A stretch of 13,964 bases of DNA from Nitrospinota bacterium. Lineage in GTDB: Bacteria; Nitrospinota_A; UBA7883; JACRLM01. Made by a program: the position numbers and the translations under genes. A model generated the notes under the pieces. It ran no database searches and was not told the DNA's origin. It worked only from the letters and a program-made list of their open reading frames with translations. Shown piece after piece: positions 12,217-13,964 of this stretch (position 1 is its first letter; each line of letters begins with the position of its first letter). The stretch covers positions 1 to 13,964 of the forward strand of contig JADGAO010000068.1 of NCBI GenBank assembly GCA_015231995.1, written 5' to 3'.

Positions 12217-12912
12217 ATGAAGAAAGAGACAAAACCGGCGCTTCGTGAAACGAAATTCGCGAAGACCAAACTGTCCCTGCTGGAGGCCGCGCTTGCGCTG
12301 ATACGCCAGAAGCCGTTCGATGAAATCGCGGTCGCGGAGTTGTGTCAGATGGCGGAGGTCTCTTACGCCACGTTCTTTAACTATTTCGGCAAAAAAAACG
12401 ACCTGCTTGTTTATTTCATCCAGTTATGGAGCGTGGAGGTGGCCTGGCATGCGCGTCAGGTGGGGGCGAAGAGCGGGGGCCTGGCCGCTATCGAGGAGAT
12501 ATTCGACTACACCGCCCGCCAGTGCGAAGAGGGACCGGAAATCATGGGTGAGATCATCGCCCTGATGGCGCGCAGGAGGCCGGGGAGCATAATTAAGCCG
12601 CCACCTCTTACCGAAGCGGAAAAATGGATTCGGTTTCCGCATATTGAAGGTTTCAAGGGGCTTGGGGATATGGGGCTGGAATCCATACTCCCACCTCTTA
12701 TAACAGCCGCAGTGAATGGGGGGGAGCTTCCCTCATCCACCGATACCACCGCCGTCCTCGAAGCGCTGGCCTCGATTTTTCTTGGCGTGCCCGTGGCTTT
12801 GGCCGCTTATGGGCCGGGCAATTATAAAGACGCTTATCGCCGCCAATTGCAAACGCTCTGGGCGGGAATACGTTCCATAAACAAGGTTGACAAAAGGAGG
12901 AATAAGTCATGA
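12217..12912 (+). CDS. TetR/AcrR family transcriptional regulator
   Basis: This is a 231-residue TetR-type repressor. The N-terminal DNA-binding domain (about 16-66) shows TKLSLLEAALALIRQKPFDEIAVAELCQMAEVS split over helices 1-2 and the recognition region YATFFNYFGKKNDLLVYF, the standard family pattern. The C-terminal three quarters form the ligand-binding and dimer domain, which is not conserved enough to suggest a ligand. GGGAGG lies six bases before the ATG. A promoter and a 30-bp dyad lie immediately upstream, so autorepression is likely. The stop codon overlaps the ATG of the Lnt-like gene by four bases, so regulator and acyltransferase-like gene form one transcription unit, and the regulator probably controls that gene. 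Confidence 0.93.
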   Translation: MKKETKPALRETKFAKTKLSLLEAALALIRQKPFDEIAVAELCQMAEVSYATFFNYFGKKNDLLVYFIQLWSVEVAWHARQVGAKSGGLAAIEEIFDYTARQCEEGPEIMGEIIALMARRRPGSIIKPPPLTEAEKWIRFPHIEGFKGLGDMGLESILPPLITAAVNGGELPSSTDTTAVLEALASIFLGVPVALAAYGPGNYKDAYRRQLQTLWAGIRSINKVDKRRNKS

Positions 12913-13964
12913 ACGCGCTGGATTCGGCTATCTCTATCAGGACCAAACCCCGCATCGCCCGCGACATCCCGCCGGACACTCCGAGGGTGGAGGCCGGGAA
13001 AAACCCGCTTCCGCTAACACCGTTGCTCGTGGCAGGCGCGGCATTACTGGCCGTCAGCTCAATGCGTTTCTCGATTCCGGCGCTGGCCTGGGTAGCCGCC
13101 GCTCCACTGTTGGCGGTTCTGTATCAAGACGGAGGTTTGCGAAGACACCTCTGGGTTTTCGCGGCGATAACCGTTGGCGCGAACATCGCTATTGCCAAGA
13201 TCGTCACTCCGCCGATTGTATGGCCGATGATGTTCATGTTCACCATCCCCGCCTCGTTGACGACGTTCGCCATCGTATCGGTTTCGGCGGGAGCCAGCAG
13301 GAAGCTTGGCGTTGGCTGGGGCATTTACGCTTTCCCGGCGTTTGTGGTTACGGGAGAGTGGCTTACATATACCTTCACCGAACTTAGCTCGTGGGGGGCG
13401 TTGGCGTATACGCAGGTGGATAACCTTACCCTTACCCAAAACGCGACAATTGCGGGAATAGCGGGCGTCTCATTCCTTGTGGCGCTAGGCTCGTCTGTCA
13501 CAGCCTCCGTATTGGCGCAGGGGTTGCGGCCCGTCAAATGGCATCTGGCGTTTTTCGCCGCGCTGTTCGTAGCCGCGCATCTCTACGGAGAAATAAGGCT
13601 GGCTACCGACAACACGGGGCCTTACGTTAACGTTGCGACGGTGGAATCGCCCGTCCCGGTGGAGCGGATACCGGCGATTATCACCAATCCTTCGACGGGC
13701 CGCGAATATGACGCCAAGCTTTTCGAGAGAACGGCGCTGGCGGCGGACATGGGCGCGAAGGTGGCGGCCTGGAACGAGGTGGGGACAATGATACTCCCTG
13801 CGGATGAAGCCGCATTCGTGGAACGCGGCCGCAACCTTGCGAGGGAGAAGAAGATAACCATCGTGATGTCTTACGGGATATTGCTCTCGTCAAACCCGAT
13901 TCGTTTCGAGAACAAATACCTCTGGATCAGGCCAGACGGCTCAATCGCCGACGAATACTGGAAA
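12909..13964 (+). CDS. Apolipoprotein N-acyltransferase-like membrane protein, 3' end outside the window
   Basis: 352 residues are visible and the frame is open at the edge. An N-terminal soluble tail of about 35 residues is followed by membrane helices (about 36-52, 56-72, 80-98, 104-127, 136-152, 180-203 and 211-226) and then a carbon-nitrogen hydrolase (nitrilase) domain from about 238, the layout of Lnt, which adds the third acyl chain to outer-membrane lipoproteins. SSWGALAYTQ (160-169) with a following IAGVSFL is typical of Lnt. Candidate catalytic residues are E290 in AAWNE, where Lnt usually has WPE, and K352, the last codon of the window, in DGSIADEYWK. The third residue, Cys, would be outside. 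The long N-terminal tail, the WNE variant and the coupling to a TetR gene suggest a specialised paralogue, not necessarily the housekeeping Lnt. Confidence 0.82.
   Translation, partial: MNALDSAISIRTKPRIARDIPPDTPRVEAGKNPLPLTPLLVAGAALLAVSSMRFSIPALAWVAAAPLLAVLYQDGGLRRHLWVFAAITVGANIAIAKIVTPPIVWPMMFMFTIPASLTTFAIVSVSAGASRKLGVGWGIYAFPAFVVTGEWLTYTFTELSSWGALAYTQVDNLTLTQNATIAGIAGVSFLVALGSSVTASVLAQGLRPVKWHLAFFAALFVAAHLYGEIRLATDNTGPYVNVATVESPVPVERIPAIITNPSTGREYDAKLFERTALAADMGAKVAAWNEVGTMILPADEAAFVERGRNLAREKKITIVMSYGILLSSNPIRFENKYLWIRPDGSIADEYWK

Noticed and set aside
12887..13387. 166-codon plus-strand frame at the start of the Lnt-like gene
   Set aside because: The frame beginning at 12909 gives membrane helices and a nitrilase domain; this one is a shadow.

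Overview
The window looks like chromosomal DNA of a diderm (Gram-negative type) bacterium of moderately high GC, probably from a deltaproteobacterial, Nitrospinota or similar environmental lineage. The lineage is an inference from gene style: a sigma-54 activator, a DnaA-related Hda-like ATPase, an apolipoprotein N-acyltransferase-like gene, and two families of short dispersed palindromic repeats. No gene here fixes a taxon. There is no phage, plasmid or transposase gene.

Left part (1-3630): a ComF-type phosphoribosyltransferase gene on the minus strand is followed by an inverted-repeat intergenic element. A tight plus-strand cluster comes next: a DUF2905 membrane protein, a MazG-like nucleotide pyrophosphohydrolase and a YhcH/YjgK/YiaL protein. 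A perfect 29-bp inverted repeat, a tRNA-Cys(GCA) with encoded CCA, and a YihY/BrkB family membrane protein complete this part.

Middle (3640-7620, all minus strand): a HigA-type antitoxin is preceded by only the last 18 codons of its HigB toxin, the rest being replaced by a short repeat. A 609-residue protein follows, with two pentapeptide-repeat blocks separated by membrane helices, in visibly more AT-rich DNA. Then come cytidine deaminase, a zinc-ribbon membrane protein and an Hda-like AAA+ protein.

Intergenic region 7606-8075: this holds two perfect DnaA boxes 12 bp apart, two near-matches and an AT-rich stretch, directly upstream of the Hda-like gene. The nearest genes point away from it on both sides. 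This is the best candidate in the window for a replication-related site (oriC or a DnaA-titration or regulatory site).

Right part (8076-13964): a 56-residue basic protein; a repeat-packed gap; a GT-B-like protein resembling the N-terminal half of plant L-arabinokinase, overlapping by 4 bp a PAS-AAA+-Fis sigma-54 activator; a convergent thioredoxin plus small membrane protein pair; a second repeat-packed gap; and a TetR regulator with a promoter-overlapping dyad, overlapping by 4 bp an Lnt-like acyltransferase that runs off the window edge. The TGTCATCCTGAG and GTAGGGGC repeat families occupy most of the longer gaps.

I did not find a clearly new defence or biosynthetic system. The most useful leads are the DnaA-box cluster, the decapitated higBA locus, the split pentapeptide membrane protein and the arabinokinase-like/sigma-54 gene pair.
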